Made by a program: the position numbers and the translations under genes. The notes beneath the pieces are model-generated. The model ran no database searches. It was not told where the DNA came from and saw only the letters and a program-made list of their open reading frames with translations. This document shows, piece after piece, positions 44,450 through 56,268 of a stretch of DNA of 64,000 nt. Positions within the stretch are counted from its first letter, which is position 1. Every line of letters starts with the position of its first letter. Source of the DNA: Paraphysomonas bandaiensis (taxonomy: Eukaryota > Chrysophyceae); assembly GCA_965644295.1 (NCBI GenBank), contig CBFFRP010000272.1, forward strand, positions 1-64,000, given 5' to 3'.

Positions 44450-45078
44450 CAGCTCGATGATATACAATTAATAATAATATGACAAAGTGATTTAAAAGGA
44501 GTTTGAATTCCACCCCCTCATTACCGCCTGTGAACAATCTATCTGTATATGCGACACACTCAGAGCCCTCCCATTGTACATATATATAAACCAAGTTGTC
44601 TCATTCTGCTCTTAATTGAATAAGATTGATAATAAAGCAACCAATCCTGTATGTACTCCTCAGACACAGAGATGGATATCTACTCAGCAGTATCGTGGGC
44701 TACTCCATTAACAGCACATGGATATGACACACTGCTGTGCTCTGTATATTCCACCATATCTCGAGAACGAGAAGTCACCAGCAGCAAAGAGTTTTATTAA
44801 CTAAAATGCAACGGCCATTGTATTGGTGCATTTATAGCCAATTATATCATCGATATCATGTTTTCTTACATTCTGTTGGTCTATTCTCTGTCCGTTCTAG
44901 CTGTAGTACACGCAGCAGTCAGTTTCAACGGTAGTGTTAATAGGCCTGATCTCGTATAGAGTGTCTGCTATTATAAGTAGAGTTTCGAGAGTAATTACAA
45001 GAAGGAAAGTGTCAATTGTACTGATTAAACTATAAGAAGTATCTTTTGACTTAGTTTTGAACAAATTATTTCATAGTT
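44450..45078. other. Divergent intergenic region
   Basis: Spacer between two divergent genes. AT-rich; a 65-codon frame at 44737..44934 has no features. Confidence 0.4.
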
Positions 45079-46148
45079 ATGTCGACGAAGATGCTACTAG
45101 ACGACACAGGGAGGCATGGCACTCATGGAACCATATATACTGTGAAACGAGACCCAGCACATGATCGCCGTGATCATATTAAGGATAAAAATAAGAAAGA
45201 TTTTCCGTTTGTCACGGGATCCTCTTACAAAGGAAGTTGGAAAGATAATAAAAAGGAAGGATTCGGAGTTGAGACTTGTTCAGATGGTACGAAATATGAG
45301 GGCGAATGGCGAGCAGACATGAGGCACGGAAGAGGCACACTGTGGGTGAAACAGAAAAAAAAGTACATCAAGCAGTATGCTGGTAACTGGGTGCATGGAA
45401 AAATGGAAGGCCAAGGTGTGTATTCCTATGAAGATGGTACAATTTATAAAGGACACTGGGTACGCAATCGCCGTTCTAATTTTGGGCGACTTGAGTGTCC
45501 TAATGGGGATGTTTACACGGGAGAGTGGTGTAACGATGTGCGCCAAGGCCAGGGGACTTTGTTTCTAAGCAATGGTAATATATATGAGGGTTACTGGGTG
45601 AATAACTTAAAAGAAGGCCCCGGAAAATTTTTTTATGCTGCCACAAACAAGGTTGCCCGTTCTATTAGTATTTTATTTGTGTACTTAAATTTTTGCATTA
45701 TCAGGTGTATGAGGGCGAGTGGGTTGAGGATTCACCGCAATGTGGTGAGTTCAGAGACCCCACTGACGACGAACAGAAGAGATTCGGTAAGCCACTAATC
45801 CGCAAGTCAGGATTTAAGTTACCTGAGCTGATGCTCGAAAACACCCGTGCAGTTATTGACTGCACTGTTGCTGCGACTCGAAACGAAAGGGCCTCCTGCA
45901 GAGGCGTAAGCGCGCATGGAATCAGCCAGGAGTCTATGCAGATTGCAGAAGAGCTGTTTGCTGAAATTGACACTGCGTGTGTAGGTCTAATACCATTTGG
46001 TAGTATTGTTCCTGTTGTCGCTGCCCTTGGAGTTAATATATCGGAGTCGGACCTCTTGGAGTTAGAAAGAGTTTTGGAGGTATCTGGAGAGACTGAATTG
46101 TCATTTCCTGAAGTTGTAGACATTGCAGCGTTTTACGAAAGCGGTTAA
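45079..46148 (+). CDS. MORN3-like protein with C-terminal EF-hand-like domain
   Basis: Exons 45079..45651 and 45705..46148 are joined across a 53-nt intron, giving 338 residues. Seven MORN repeats run from about residue 45 to 205, with the usual YxGxWxxxxxxGxG spacing (YKGSWKDNKKEGFGV, YEGEWRADMRHGRGTL, YTGEWCNDVRQGQGTL, YEGYWVNNLKEGPGKF). The overall plan, including a KYIKQYAGNWVHG unit, resembles MORN3, a cilium and sperm-associated protein. The last 70 residues (AEELFAEIDTACVGLIPF, then LERVLEVSGETELSFPEVV) look like a degenerate EF-hand pair not present in vertebrate MORN3. Flagellar association would fit a flagellated life stage. Confidence 0.8.
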
Positions 46149-47321
46149 TTTTTTGTATATTTTCCATATACATTATATTAAGATAGTGTTTGATTTATGG
46201 GATGAATTTGAGCTGCTGAGTAATAGTAAGGGTATCGTTAATAATGGCTGTAGTTAATGTACTTCTTTTGTTGGTTTTTTTATTCAAGTGGAAATTTATA
46301 TATCACATCTTAAGATGACATTGTACAGCTACTGATCATAGGTACAAACCCATTATCAGTAAGCTTACTAAGTACTTCTGAATTTACTCCAGAAATATTT
46401 CGAATTCCTTGAACAAGGCAGGCTGTATTACCACAAATATTATTACTCTATCCTTTTTAATTTAACAATATGTTAAAATTGCTAGAACTATCAGCATTTG
46501 ACATTTTGGGTGAGTAAACTTGCTTAAATAACTAAGAGTTTAAGTAAGAGTTAAATAAATAACAATAAAGTTTCAACACTTTAGTACATGAATGCGGGAA
46601 TATGTAGTTCCTTTAATAGACCGGGATATGTAGTAGAAGTAAGAAGAATAGTACCCAGCAGGCTTTGCTAGCATCGCCAAAAAGGGTTTGAATGAAGTGT
46701 ACTCTATCAACGGATGATTTCTATAAAGAACTTTATAATGCCTATACTATTGTGGTAGCAATCTAGACTTCGGGGAAACTGTCATCGCAAAGGTAGAACA
46801 ATGGCCTTTAGTCTATCCCTTAGAGATTTTTCAGATCCCCTGTTTTCGTCATGATAAACTTGTCCATAAGTAGTCAAAGCCAGTCAGTCACATACAAGTA
46901 CTGACTTTCCTAAATCATCAAACTCATGTATAAAAGGCAACAAACTACTAATATAGACCAGTGAAGTTCTCGTCTTTAGCGCTGAAGAGGAATATGCGTA
47001 GCAGTTGCACTTTTACACGAGTGCGTATCTGACTGCAGTGTGTCGTGTTCTATCACGACGACATGGTTATCGATAAGTAGCCACTATTCTCTGCGGGAGT
47101 ATATATCCATCGTTCGTTCTACTCGTGGGGTGTCCTCTATCACAGAGGGTATGAGCGAAATTCGTCGCTGTTGAGAGATACGACGTAAATAAATTCCACA
47201 GGTATTCATTTGATGTCCCAATGAATTAATGCCTCTGTATGCTACTGTCACTGCTATCAGCTCTCTGATTGTGATATCCATCTACTCCATAGATACCACA
47301 CTACACACTGTATCTACAGGC
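46149..47321. other. Intergenic region
   Basis: Sequence between the MORN gene and the microsatellite. No gene is supported. Confidence 0.4.
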
Positions 47322-48093
47322 ATGTATGTATGTATGTATGTATGTATGTATGTATGTATGTATGTATGTATGTATGTATGTATGTATGTATGTATGTATG
47401 TATGTATGTATGTATGTATGTATGTATGTATGTATGTATGTATGTATGTATGTATGTATGTATGTATGTATGTATGTATGTATGTATGTATGTATGTATG
47501 TATGTATGTATGTATGTATGTATGTATGTATGTATGTATGTATGTATGTATGTATGTATGTATGTATGTATGTATGTATGTATGTATGTATGTATGTATG
47601 TATGTATGTATGTATGTATGTATGTATGTATGTATGTATGTATGTATGTATGTATGTATGTATGTATGTATGTATGTATGTATGTATGTATGTATGTATG
47701 TATGTATGTATGTATGTATGTATGTATGTATGTATGTATGTATGTATGTATGTATGTATGTATGTATGTATGTATGTATGTATGTATGTATGTATGTATG
47801 TATGTATGTATGTATGTATGTATGTATGTATGTATGTATGTATGTATGTATGTATGTATGTATGTATGTATGTATGTATGTATGTATGTATGTATGTATG
47901 TATGTATGTATGTATGTATGTATGTATGTATGTATGTATGTATGTATGTATGTATGTATGTATGTATGTATGTATGTATGTATGTATGTATGTATGTATG
48001 TATGTATGTATGTATGTATGTATGTATGTATGTATGTATGTATGTATGTATGTATGTATGTATGTATGTATGTATGTATGTATGTATGTATGT
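47322..48093 (+). repeat. Perfect (ATGT)n tetranucleotide array, about 193 units
   Basis: About 772 bp of uninterrupted ATGT repeat, ending 88 bp before the ELP4 start codon. I saw no interruption. Long open frames through it on both strands (poly Met-Tyr-Val-Cys, poly Tyr-Ile-His-Thr) follow from the repeat having no stop in most frames and are not genes. Confidence 0.97.
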
Positions 48094-48181
48094 GTAGGTA
48101 TGAAGGGACAGTGTTATAGTTCGTATTGTGGGTATTCGTCTGAATGTAGTGGTTTGGTTAGGCACACTAGTATTTACAACT

Positions 48182-50016
48182 ATGTCTAGTTTTCGCAAGG
48201 CATCAAAATCTGCGGCTGATGAATCTGGGGCCCCTCGACTAGAAGGTGTGAAGCCATGGCTGAATGGTCAGAATCTGGTGTCTAGTGGCAACAGGGAATT
48301 AGACGATATTCTGGGTGGAGGACACGCCTTAGGCACTCTCTGTTTACTTCACGAGGATATTCACTCAAACTACGCGGAGACACTGCTACAGTACTCTATC
48401 GCTGAGTCGATTAGCCAGGGACACAAGACGTTAATTATATGCCGAAACACTGCTGAGGCAGAACAACTGATAGCGGGGCTTCCATTCAATATGAACAAGA
48501 GTAAGTTATCAATTGGAAAAACAGAGGGTCCTAGTACTGCAGAGGATAGAAAGAAACATTTAAAGATCGCGTGGCAGTACGGGAAATATATTAAAGGTGA
48601 AGTGTGTGAATTTACCTTCGGCCTTTGTAAATTTGCTTTTGTACCTTCAGACAAGGAGACTCCAAAGGGTAGGGGGGTGGGATCATTTTGTTCTAGTTAT
48701 GACCTTGCGAGCAGGTAAGACCCCATATTCTTTGTGTTAGTTTGATATGTATGACCAGAATGCAACCTGACGTCTTGGAAGCGAATTATCCACGAGTTTT
48801 CGCCGTATATCGTGATAGATCTTCATCTGATTCTCTGTTTGATTCCGACTCATCTTGTAAATTTTCACGCACAATATGTCGCACGCTTATATATATCTTT
48901 TCATTCAGGTGAATGCCAATTGACTGACGCATGTCACAAGATTATCCGCGTGATCTCCGCGTTTAAGCAAGCCCACAGTAACTCCCGCACACCGTTGCGG
49001 GTGTTTATTCCCCGTCTGTTTGGCGCACCCAATGAACATAATCTGAATGTCCCGTCTGCATGCCCTGCACTCAGAAACTTTTTTTTATTTCTGAGATACC
49101 TAATTTCTCCTCGCATGACTGTTCAAGTTACACTCCAGGACGACACTATCCCTCCAGGGCTCGGGAGACACCTGAATACTACAGCTGATACCGTGCTGGA
49201 AGTTGATTCCTTTGCTGGACACGAGGCAACAGTACCAGTAGAATATAGGTATACATGAGCGTGACTCCACGTGGCATCGTTTGTCTATTCTCGCCTATAT
49301 GCTGGTATACGTGGTATGAGCTGTGTAAACATGTCGTGTAGTGTGGTTCTAGACGACGGTGTAAACGCATATATTTATACTAACATTATCTGTATTCACA
49401 GGTTTTTCTGTGGGTTTTTATTGATACACAAGCTTCAACAGGTGAGTATGTGTACTGATACCACTCTTAGCCATGGTTCTATGTTGTGTTAGGTAGTGTA
49501 TGCTTGAGATTCTACGCTGCACATACATGTCTCCATAGCTAATGACAAGCAATTATTTTGTCTCAGATTGGTGCAATGGTACCGCACCGCCCCTCTGCGG
49601 CCCGTTTTGGGCTCAAGAGAGACAGGCGTAAACTACATGTGGAGCCTCTTCATCTGCCCCCAGAAGATAGTCGAGCATCTAAGTACGCTACTGATACACC
49701 TACCAACAAGCTCCCAACGGAGAGATCAGCTAGTTTGAATAAGCCTCTAGCCACAGTTGGACCGAAAGCTGTAGTTGATGCAGGTATCCGGGGTGTTCCG
49801 ATGGCTACAGAAATGGCAACGGGAGGTGTACAGAGTGCAGTTCCTGGTATTTCTGCTGCGCAGATACCTGGAAGAAGTGAACGATCTATTCATCCTGCTG
49901 TACAGGCATCAATGGCTCAGAGAGCAATGCGAGCAGGGGCTCAGTCATCATCCACACCCGCAGGATCAATTTGTAAGTCGAATATTCCCGGTCAGGCTAA
50001 CTTATATGATTTCTAA
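48182..50016 (+). CDS. ELP4: Elongator complex protein 4
   Basis: Six exons: 48182..48596, 48651..48714, 48759..48811, 48909..49248, 49402..49441 and 49567..50016. They total 454 codons. The RecA-like fold characteristic of the ELP4/5/6 ATPase-type hexamer is visible: a glycine loop GNRELDDILGGGHALGTLCLL, then IAWQYGKYIK, YDLASRMQPDVLEANYPRVF, RTPLRVFIPRLFG, VDSFAGHEATVPVEY and GLKRDRRKLHVEPLHLPPED. Elongator modifies wobble uridines of tRNAs (mcm5U and related), including those read by TTT-anticodon tRNA-Lys. The C-terminal 110 residues are Ala/Ser/Gly-rich and extend past the usual end. The third exon's donor (48812) was chosen to keep the family alignment. Confidence 0.88.
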
Positions 50017-50513
50017 TTTAGACTAGCATTTTGCCTATAAATAATTTATGTATTACATTAGCGACTCTTATTATTAAGTCCATAGCTACAACATTACAAA
50101 TTAGATAAAACCGTTCTCATGTAATAATCAGACATTTCTTCTGCTAGTAATAAGGCATTCACTACTACAACTACCACGGTGACGTTGTGATTTAGCAAAC
50201 GAGAGAATGAATATAGTGAATAGATAGCGAGTATTACTTGTTTCGTCACGAAAGTTTCGTGGTATTGTAGCATTGATTCATGGCTAATGCTGCCTGTACA
50301 TATTATATGAAAGTCTTATTTTTGCAGCAGGCGTCAAGAACCGACACCAGAAAAGTATTTAAATGAAGACTAGTCAAGCTAGATCGACCTCTACCAGTAA
50401 CTAACTAGTACAAATTCTCCCATCCTACTATTTAACGCTACAGCTAATGCTGTACGGGAGATCATTGTTTGATACATTTCCAACATATCTTATTTGAAAG
50501 CAATGAAACATTA
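50017..50513. other. Intergenic region with LINE and SINE-like scraps
   Basis: Near 50109-50133 lies a LINE 3' tail (CCGTTCTCATGTAATAATCAG). At about 50424-50453 lies a reversed SINE-like scrap (CCTACTATTTAACGCTACAG). The retroelement at 50519 inserted next to these older repeats. Confidence 0.5.
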
Positions 50514-50518
50514 CAAGT

Positions 50519-50780
50519 TATTAGGATTCAGCTTAATACATGATTGTATCTGTGAGTTATAATGTTCAATGAAATATACCATGAACTGAATTAGAGAGAG
50601 TATCTGTCGAAGATACGTGATCGTCATCATAACGTCGTCATTATCAGTTACACTTCTAACTATTCCGTTGTGCATGATAGTACGTTCTATATTGTTATTC
50701 ATAATTTTCACTCTATCGTGTTCATTACTTACACTCTAATAATCACAACATTGTTTTACTAATAAGCTTAAATCTTATTT
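50519..50780 (+). repeat. Copia 5' LTR
   Basis: 262 bp, starting TATTAGGATTCAG and ending AAATCTTATTT. It does not have the usual TG...CA ends. The borders are fixed by loss of identity to the 3' LTR and by the flanking CAAGT. Confidence 0.92.
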
Positions 50781-50790
50781 TGGTAGCGAG
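50781..50790 (+). promoter_or_regulatory. Primer binding site of copia element
   Basis: TGGTAGCGAG begins at the first base after the LTR and is complementary to a tRNA 3' end of the form CGCTACCA, resembling initiator-Met types. The gag-pol ATG follows immediately at 50791, so there is practically no leader. Confidence 0.7.
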
Positions 50791-53700
50791 ATGTCAGTTA
50801 AAGTTACAAGTTACGACTCAACCGACTCGGATTCAACAACCGAAAAACAGAAAGACTCAATGCCAAAGTTCGACGCGAAGAACTTCTCCAAGTGGCAGAA
50901 GAAGTGCCGTGCATGGTTTTACAGAAAGCCCAAGATCGTTTATACCCTACAAAACGATCATCCAACTGAACCTGAAGAAGGAGAGATTTCAGATGACGAA
51001 GATTACCAATATCGACTCGACCAGTATCACGAAACGAAACGATATTATGATGAAGGTAATAACTACCTATGGTCTGTCATTTCGAGCGCTGTCATTGGTC
51101 AGGATGAAGAGGCCGAAGGGATTTTGGAAAACGTCCCCGATGGAGACGGAAAAACCGCCTGGACCGATTTGCTAGCCCACTTCAAGGAAAAAACGACAAA
51201 TGACGTAATCACCGACCTGATTGGTCAATTTCAGAGCCTAAAAATCAAAAAAGGTCAGTCAATAATCAATTTTCTTGACGCTATCGAAAAGCTCAAAAAC
51301 AAGCTTATCAATTATGGTCATCGGATCAACGACCAAGACTTAATATCCCGAATACGACAGGGAATTGTTTCAGAAGATAACATGGTTTACCGAGAATTGG
51401 CAATTAATCTGCAGCTACATCCAATTGATGATTATAAAGTATTGATTCGCAGACTTCGCGGATTAGGAAGCTCGTCTGTTGGAACGCTCCTATCATCCAA
51501 CAATGAAGACACAAAAACTGACAGTAGTCACCTCGCAACATCAAAACCCCCACTTTCCCGCAGCAAAGTCAATTTTAAGCGAAAAAGAGGGACATCTTCC
51601 AAATATCGCTCCAATAAACAGAAACATGATAAGAGAACCGATAAAGACATTAAGTGCTTCAGATGCGGAGGAAAGGGGCACATTGCATCGGAATGCAAGC
51701 ACTCCTGGGAGAAGATTCAAGAGATGAAAAGCTCCTCCGACAACAAGTCATCAACAAGAGGAAAACCGAAATTCAAGAGAGTGAAATTCCAGACTCAGAG
51801 TAACGAATATTTCCACGACCACTCTGATCAACTTGCAAATTATGAAGACAGTGGTCCATCGTCAGACTATCAAAAAGGACGAGATTACGGAGGAGTTGCT
51901 TACACACCGAGCGATGAATCACACTTCGTTAGTGATCAAAAGGCAGGAATGGGATCTCTTGACTCGGGGTGCACAGTATCAATTACATCAGAAGCAAGCT
52001 ACCTTACGGACTACACTGATTGCCTCACCGAGATTCAAACAGCCAAATCAGGGTCTACAATGATATCCTCAGGTCATGGAAGACTTGGAATCATCCCCAA
52101 GTGCAAACACGTGGACCAAGCGTCTAGGACCCTCATTTCTATTAGCCAACTGGATGACCTCGGACATGAAATCATATTCAGAAACCAGTCAGTGGAAATA
52201 TTTAAAGACGGCATATTGCTATCGAAAGGCCAGCGCGTTGGAGGCCTATACGAAATTCCACTATCAGACCTCGGTATTCCCACTGATGAATCTCACCTCG
52301 CATCAACTGCCTCAGGTCAACCCGCACTGTTAGCACATAAGAGACTAGCACATGCATCACTTGGACTCATACAGAAGGCAATAAAATCACGTCTAATAAC
52401 TGGTGTCAAGATGACAAAAGAGGAGATGAGTGTTGCCTCTCTACCTGGCGGTTTATGCGATGGATGTGCGACTGGGAAATCACATAGACGAAAGCACAGG
52501 AATGCCACCCGCCAAATGTTGTTGAAAAGAATGAGAAGGGCAAAGGAGCTGGGGGAGCTCATAGTAGCCGATTTCTCAGGACCACATACACCCGATGCAA
52601 TTATTACCGGAAATCGATATGTACTTGGGATCGCCGATGTAGCATCAAGGTACCAGTGGGACTCCTACGGAACAACGAGAGATGAAAACTTCGTTATCCA
52701 ATCCATTCAGAAAGTCGTCACGTATCTACGCAGTAGGGGTAAACGACTACAACATTACCATGCCGATGGAGGGAAGGAACTAGTCTCACGAAAAGTATTG
52801 GAATATCTCCAATACATTGGAGCAACATGGACTTTTAACGCTCCCTATACTCCCGAGGACAACCCATTTCAAGAGCGACCATGGAGAACCATCAAAGAAC
52901 GAGCACTTAGTAGCTTGATGGATTCAGGTCTTCCAACGAATTTCTGGGAACAAGCCATGAAGACATCCACACACATGAAGAACAGGCTACCTTGCAAAAC
53001 TGCTAAAGGATTCATGTCCCCACTCCAATTCATCGAAAACGAAATACCAGACTTGAGTTATGCCAGAATATGGGGATGTAAATGCTTTGTGAATATCGAT
53101 TCCAGTCTCCGAAAGAACAACTGGGACAGACATAGCTGGCCTGGGTATTTTATGGGCTATCGAGAGGATGGTCCTGGATATATAGTCTTTGTTCCCGCAT
53201 TAAGAGACTTTGTTATATCAGGACATGTATTTTTCAACGAATGTGTTCCACCAGCAGATAAGAGATACTTTAAGGAGATAAATGAGATATTCAGAGAGAA
53301 TGAGACCACCAGGACAGTAGAAAGTTTCAAATATCTCATAGGTCTAGCTCATGTAGATCCAGACGATGGATTAACATATGTAACGACTCAAATAAAGCTC
53401 AGAAAAGGATTAATCTCAGCGTATCGTGGTCTAGTGGACGACAGCGGTGACACTACACGAATCATCCAGCTCGACGACCCCATTCATGCTGCAGACGTCG
53501 AAAAGTACACTGAAGAATACATAGAACTCAAAGCAGTTGGTCTCAAATGTATTACGTCTCGATCGAAAACCCCAATACATAAATCCAGCAAATCAGATCA
53601 AAACCCCGATACAGTTATTGGATCTCCAGCGCCAGCCGCTACTTCCAGGGGGAGTGGCGAGAATCTCAGACATCATGATGCCGCGCAGGAGAGAATCAGC

Positions 53701-55806
53701 AGCCATCGGTGTGAACCTACCCACTCCGATGCAAAGATAGCGAAGACTCGCCCTCCGAAACAATTCAATGGGAATCTAGTGCCGAATCCGGCACCACACG
53801 GTCAAGTGGATCGTGTGCACCAGCGTATGGCCAAACGCGGTAACAAGTCTGCTGATTCATCGGGAGATTGGGAAAATCAGGGTACACCTGAAGGGCCAAG
53901 TAAGGTCCGTGCTACAGCAAAACAACAATTTTTAGCTGGTAGAAAGAGTGTTCTCCGAAGCAGGAGAATGGCCAGGAAACGGGTAATTGTAAATATACAC
54001 AAACTAGGTGATGGTGTATATACATGTGATGTAAATGCTAAACATGTAGTAAATCATATGGCACATGACACACAATGTATATCAAAATTACATACAAACA
54101 ATATTGATATTGTTATGCATGCTATCAGTAATTGCGATGACATTGACGAGCTAACCGATACACCAAAGAGTGTTCAAGATGCTATTTCAGGTAAATATAA
54201 ACAGCAGTGGATCGATGCTATCAATAGAGAAATATCCACTCTTCAGAGGAAAGGGTGCTGGAGATACACTGCGTTACCACCTGGAGCAAGAGCCATAAAG
54301 GGGAAACTCATATTCAAAATAAAAAGAAAACAGAATGATATCAAATTCAAGGCTCGACTAGTCGCACAGGGTTTTACTCAAATCCAAGGCATCGATTACA
54401 ATGATACATACAGCCCCGTCGCAAAGGCTACATCACTACGTACAATTATTGCCCTTTCGACTATTATGAAACTCAAATTGCACCAAATCGATTTCACAAC
54501 TGCGTACATCAATGCTGACCTCGAAGAGAACATATACATGTATCCCCCTCCTGGCATGGACGTCCCTGACGGAAAAGTCCTCAAACTGATGAAAAGCATC
54601 TACGGTCTAAAGCAAGCAGGTCTTAACTGGTATAAGTGCTGTACAAATTTTATGCTAGATATGGGTTTCACCAGACTAATATCTGACCCGTGTATATTCA
54701 AAAAGCAGATTAATGGCAGGATTATGCTAATAGCCATGTATGTGGATGATATTATTATAGCATCTACATCCGACACTGATATCCAACAATTCAAAGACCA
54801 TTTATCCAAAAAGTTCGAAATTACGGATCTCGGACTCCTAGACTATTACTTGGGCATCTCCATTCATCAAGATTTTGACAAAAATATCACGACTCTCAGT
54901 CAGGAGCAGTACGTCAGAAAGTTACTGGACAAATTCAACATGTCTAACAGTAAACCCATGTCAACACCTATGTTACTGTCTTTCAACTATGATTTACATG
55001 AATACAATCATCTTTCAGAGTCAAATCAAAGTTATGTTCAGAATTTCCCCTACAAGGAGCTCATAGGTTCCCTAATGTATCTAGCTGTATGCACTCGACC
55101 GGATATCGCCTATGCAGTCAATACTCTTGCCAGATTTTCTGATATGCCTAATCTAACTACCTGTAATGCTGCGTTACATGTTCTTAGGTATCTCAAAGGC
55201 ACTGCTAAGCAAGGATTGATATATTCTGGATCCCACATAACATTGTCAGGATACTGCGATAGCGATTGGGCACGGTGTCACCTCACTCGACGGTCCACTA
55301 CAGCCTTTACATTCTTCATAGGTAATTGTCTTATATCATGGCAATCTCGATTACAGACAACTGTGGCATTGTCATCTACTGAAGCTGAGTATATGGCTCT
55401 ATCGTCAGCAGCTCAGGAAGCATTATGGCTACGCTCTTTATTATCAGAAATTGGTTTCAAACTTCCATTCTCAACAACTATTTGGTGCGATAATAAAGGG
55501 GCAGTCCAATTATGTTACAATCCTACTCATCATCGTCGTACGAAACATATTGCGATACGGTATCATTTCATTCGAGAAAATATTGCCGAAAACCAATTGA
55601 CTGTTGACCATATTCCCACCACGTCAATGTTAGCCGATCTTCTCACGAAACCACTAGGAGCAACTAATTTTCTTCAATTGCGAACTACATTGATGGGGGG
55701 AGCTGGGTTCGACATCCCATCCAGCAACAACAGGAAGCGATCAACAACCTCAGAGACACCTAAATCACAATTAACAAGCCACAAGCGACCTAGGTGGCTA
55801 GTTTGA
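50791..55806 (+). CDS. Copia Gag-Pol polyprotein
   Basis: A single 1671-residue frame with no internal stop or shift. Gag occupies roughly residues 1-280. A CCHC knuckle CFRCGGKGHIASECKH lies near 288, and the protease active site is LDSGCTVSIT near 390. A GAG-pre-integrase segment (HKRLAHASLGLIQ) follows. The integrase has its HHCC part (CDGCATGKSHRRKH) and catalytic Asp/Glu in VADFSGPH, HADGGKEL and NPFQERPWRTIKER. RT is near 1150-1400 (FKARLVAQGFTQIQGIDY, YGLKQAGLNWYK, AMYVDDIIIAS), and RNase H lies near 1480-1620 (GYCDSDWA, SSTEAEYMALS, CDNKGAVQL). Gag and Pol are made as one product, so Gag excess must arise by splicing or processing if at all. Confidence 0.96.
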   Translation: MSVKVTSYDSTDSDSTTEKQKDSMPKFDAKNFSKWQKKCRAWFYRKPKIVYTLQNDHPTEPEEGEISDDEDYQYRLDQYHETKRYYDEGNNYLWSVISSAVIGQDEEAEGILENVPDGDGKTAWTDLLAHFKEKTTNDVITDLIGQFQSLKIKKGQSIINFLDAIEKLKNKLINYGHRINDQDLISRIRQGIVSEDNMVYRELAINLQLHPIDDYKVLIRRLRGLGSSSVGTLLSSNNEDTKTDSSHLATSKPPLSRSKVNFKRKRGTSSKYRSNKQKHDKRTDKDIKCFRCGGKGHIASECKHSWEKIQEMKSSSDNKSSTRGKPKFKRVKFQTQSNEYFHDHSDQLANYEDSGPSSDYQKGRDYGGVAYTPSDESHFVSDQKAGMGSLDSGCTVSITSEASYLTDYTDCLTEIQTAKSGSTMISSGHGRLGIIPKCKHVDQASRTLISISQLDDLGHEIIFRNQSVEIFKDGILLSKGQRVGGLYEIPLSDLGIPTDESHLASTASGQPALLAHKRLAHASLGLIQKAIKSRLITGVKMTKEEMSVASLPGGLCDGCATGKSHRRKHRNATRQMLLKRMRRAKELGELIVADFSGPHTPDAIITGNRYVLGIADVASRYQWDSYGTTRDENFVIQSIQKVVTYLRSRGKRLQHYHADGGKELVSRKVLEYLQYIGATWTFNAPYTPEDNPFQERPWRTIKERALSSLMDSGLPTNFWEQAMKTSTHMKNRLPCKTAKGFMSPLQFIENEIPDLSYARIWGCKCFVNIDSSLRKNNWDRHSWPGYFMGYREDGPGYIVFVPALRDFVISGHVFFNECVPPADKRYFKEINEIFRENETTRTVESFKYLIGLAHVDPDDGLTYVTTQIKLRKGLISAYRGLVDDSGDTTRIIQLDDPIHAADVEKYTEEYIELKAVGLKCITSRSKTPIHKSSKSDQNPDTVIGSPAPAATSRGSGENLRHHDAAQERISSHRCEPTHSDAKIAKTRPPKQFNGNLVPNPAPHGQVDRVHQRMAKRGNKSADSSGDWENQGTPEGPSKVRATAKQQFLAGRKSVLRSRRMARKRVIVNIHKLGDGVYTCDVNAKHVVNHMAHDTQCISKLHTNNIDIVMHAISNCDDIDELTDTPKSVQDAISGKYKQQWIDAINREISTLQRKGCWRYTALPPGARAIKGKLIFKIKRKQNDIKFKARLVAQGFTQIQGIDYNDTYSPVAKATSLRTIIALSTIMKLKLHQIDFTTAYINADLEENIYMYPPPGMDVPDGKVLKLMKSIYGLKQAGLNWYKCCTNFMLDMGFTRLISDPCIFKKQINGRIMLIAMYVDDIIIASTSDTDIQQFKDHLSKKFEITDLGLLDYYLGISIHQDFDKNITTLSQEQYVRKLLDKFNMSNSKPMSTPMLLSFNYDLHEYNHLSESNQSYVQNFPYKELIGSLMYLAVCTRPDIAYAVNTLARFSDMPNLTTCNAALHVLRYLKGTAKQGLIYSGSHITLSGYCDSDWARCHLTRRSTTAFTFFIGNCLISWQSRLQTTVALSSTEAEYMALSSAAQEALWLRSLLSEIGFKLPFSTTIWCDNKGAVQLCYNPTHHRRTKHIAIRYHFIRENIAENQLTVDHIPTTSMLADLLTKPLGATNFLQLRTTLMGGAGFDIPSSNNRKRSTTSETPKSQLTSHKRPRWLV

Positions 55807-56006
55807 GTTACACGGAGTTTTTACCATTTTTTTTTACTTTTATTCAATACATGATGCTGGACTAGAAGGATGGTCTCACAATATGGCATCTCTGCAGTTC
55901 GCTTATTATTGACTAGTGACTGCTACTCTGGTTTTTACTCTCAGTGTGCATAAGTTCATATTCTCTCTATTATCTACGGTTCACTGATTATTTCATTGAG
56001 GGGGCG

Positions 56007-56268
56007 TATTAGGATTCAGCTTAATACATGATTGTATCTGTGAGTTATAATGTTCAATGAAATATACCATGAACTGAATTAGAGAGAGTATCTGTCGAAG
56101 ATACGTGATCGTCATCATAACGTCGTCATTATCAGTTACACTTCTAACTATTCCGTTGTGCATGATAGTACGTTCTATATTGTTATTCATAATTTTCACT
56201 CTATCGTGTTCATTACTTACACTCTAATAATCACAACATTGTTTTACTAATAAGCTTAAATCTTATTT
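56007..56268 (+). repeat. Copia 3' LTR
   Basis: 262 bp identical by eye to the 5' LTR, preceded by the polypurine tract and followed by CAAGT. Confidence 0.92.

Larger units (their letters stand above)
50519..56268 (+). mobile_element. Complete Ty1/copia LTR retrotransposon
   Basis: 5750 bp with 262-bp LTRs at both ends, which I compared and found no difference in. The 5-bp duplication CAAGT lies at 50514..50518 and 56269..56273, flush with the LTRs. It has a primer binding site directly after the 5' LTR, a purine-rich tract (TTGAGGGGGCG) before the 3' LTR, and one intact gag-pol frame. The domain order protease-integrase-RT-RNase H is that of copia elements. It is very likely recently active. 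Confidence 0.96.

Noticed and set aside
47229-48198. Long open frames of about 255-296 codons on both strands
   Set aside because: They are translations of the ATGT microsatellite and have no other coding content.
48597-48650. In-frame reading through this segment of ELP4
   Set aside because: The frame is open, but GTGAAG...TTCAG has intron borders, usual intron length and no ELP4-like residues, so it was treated as an intron.
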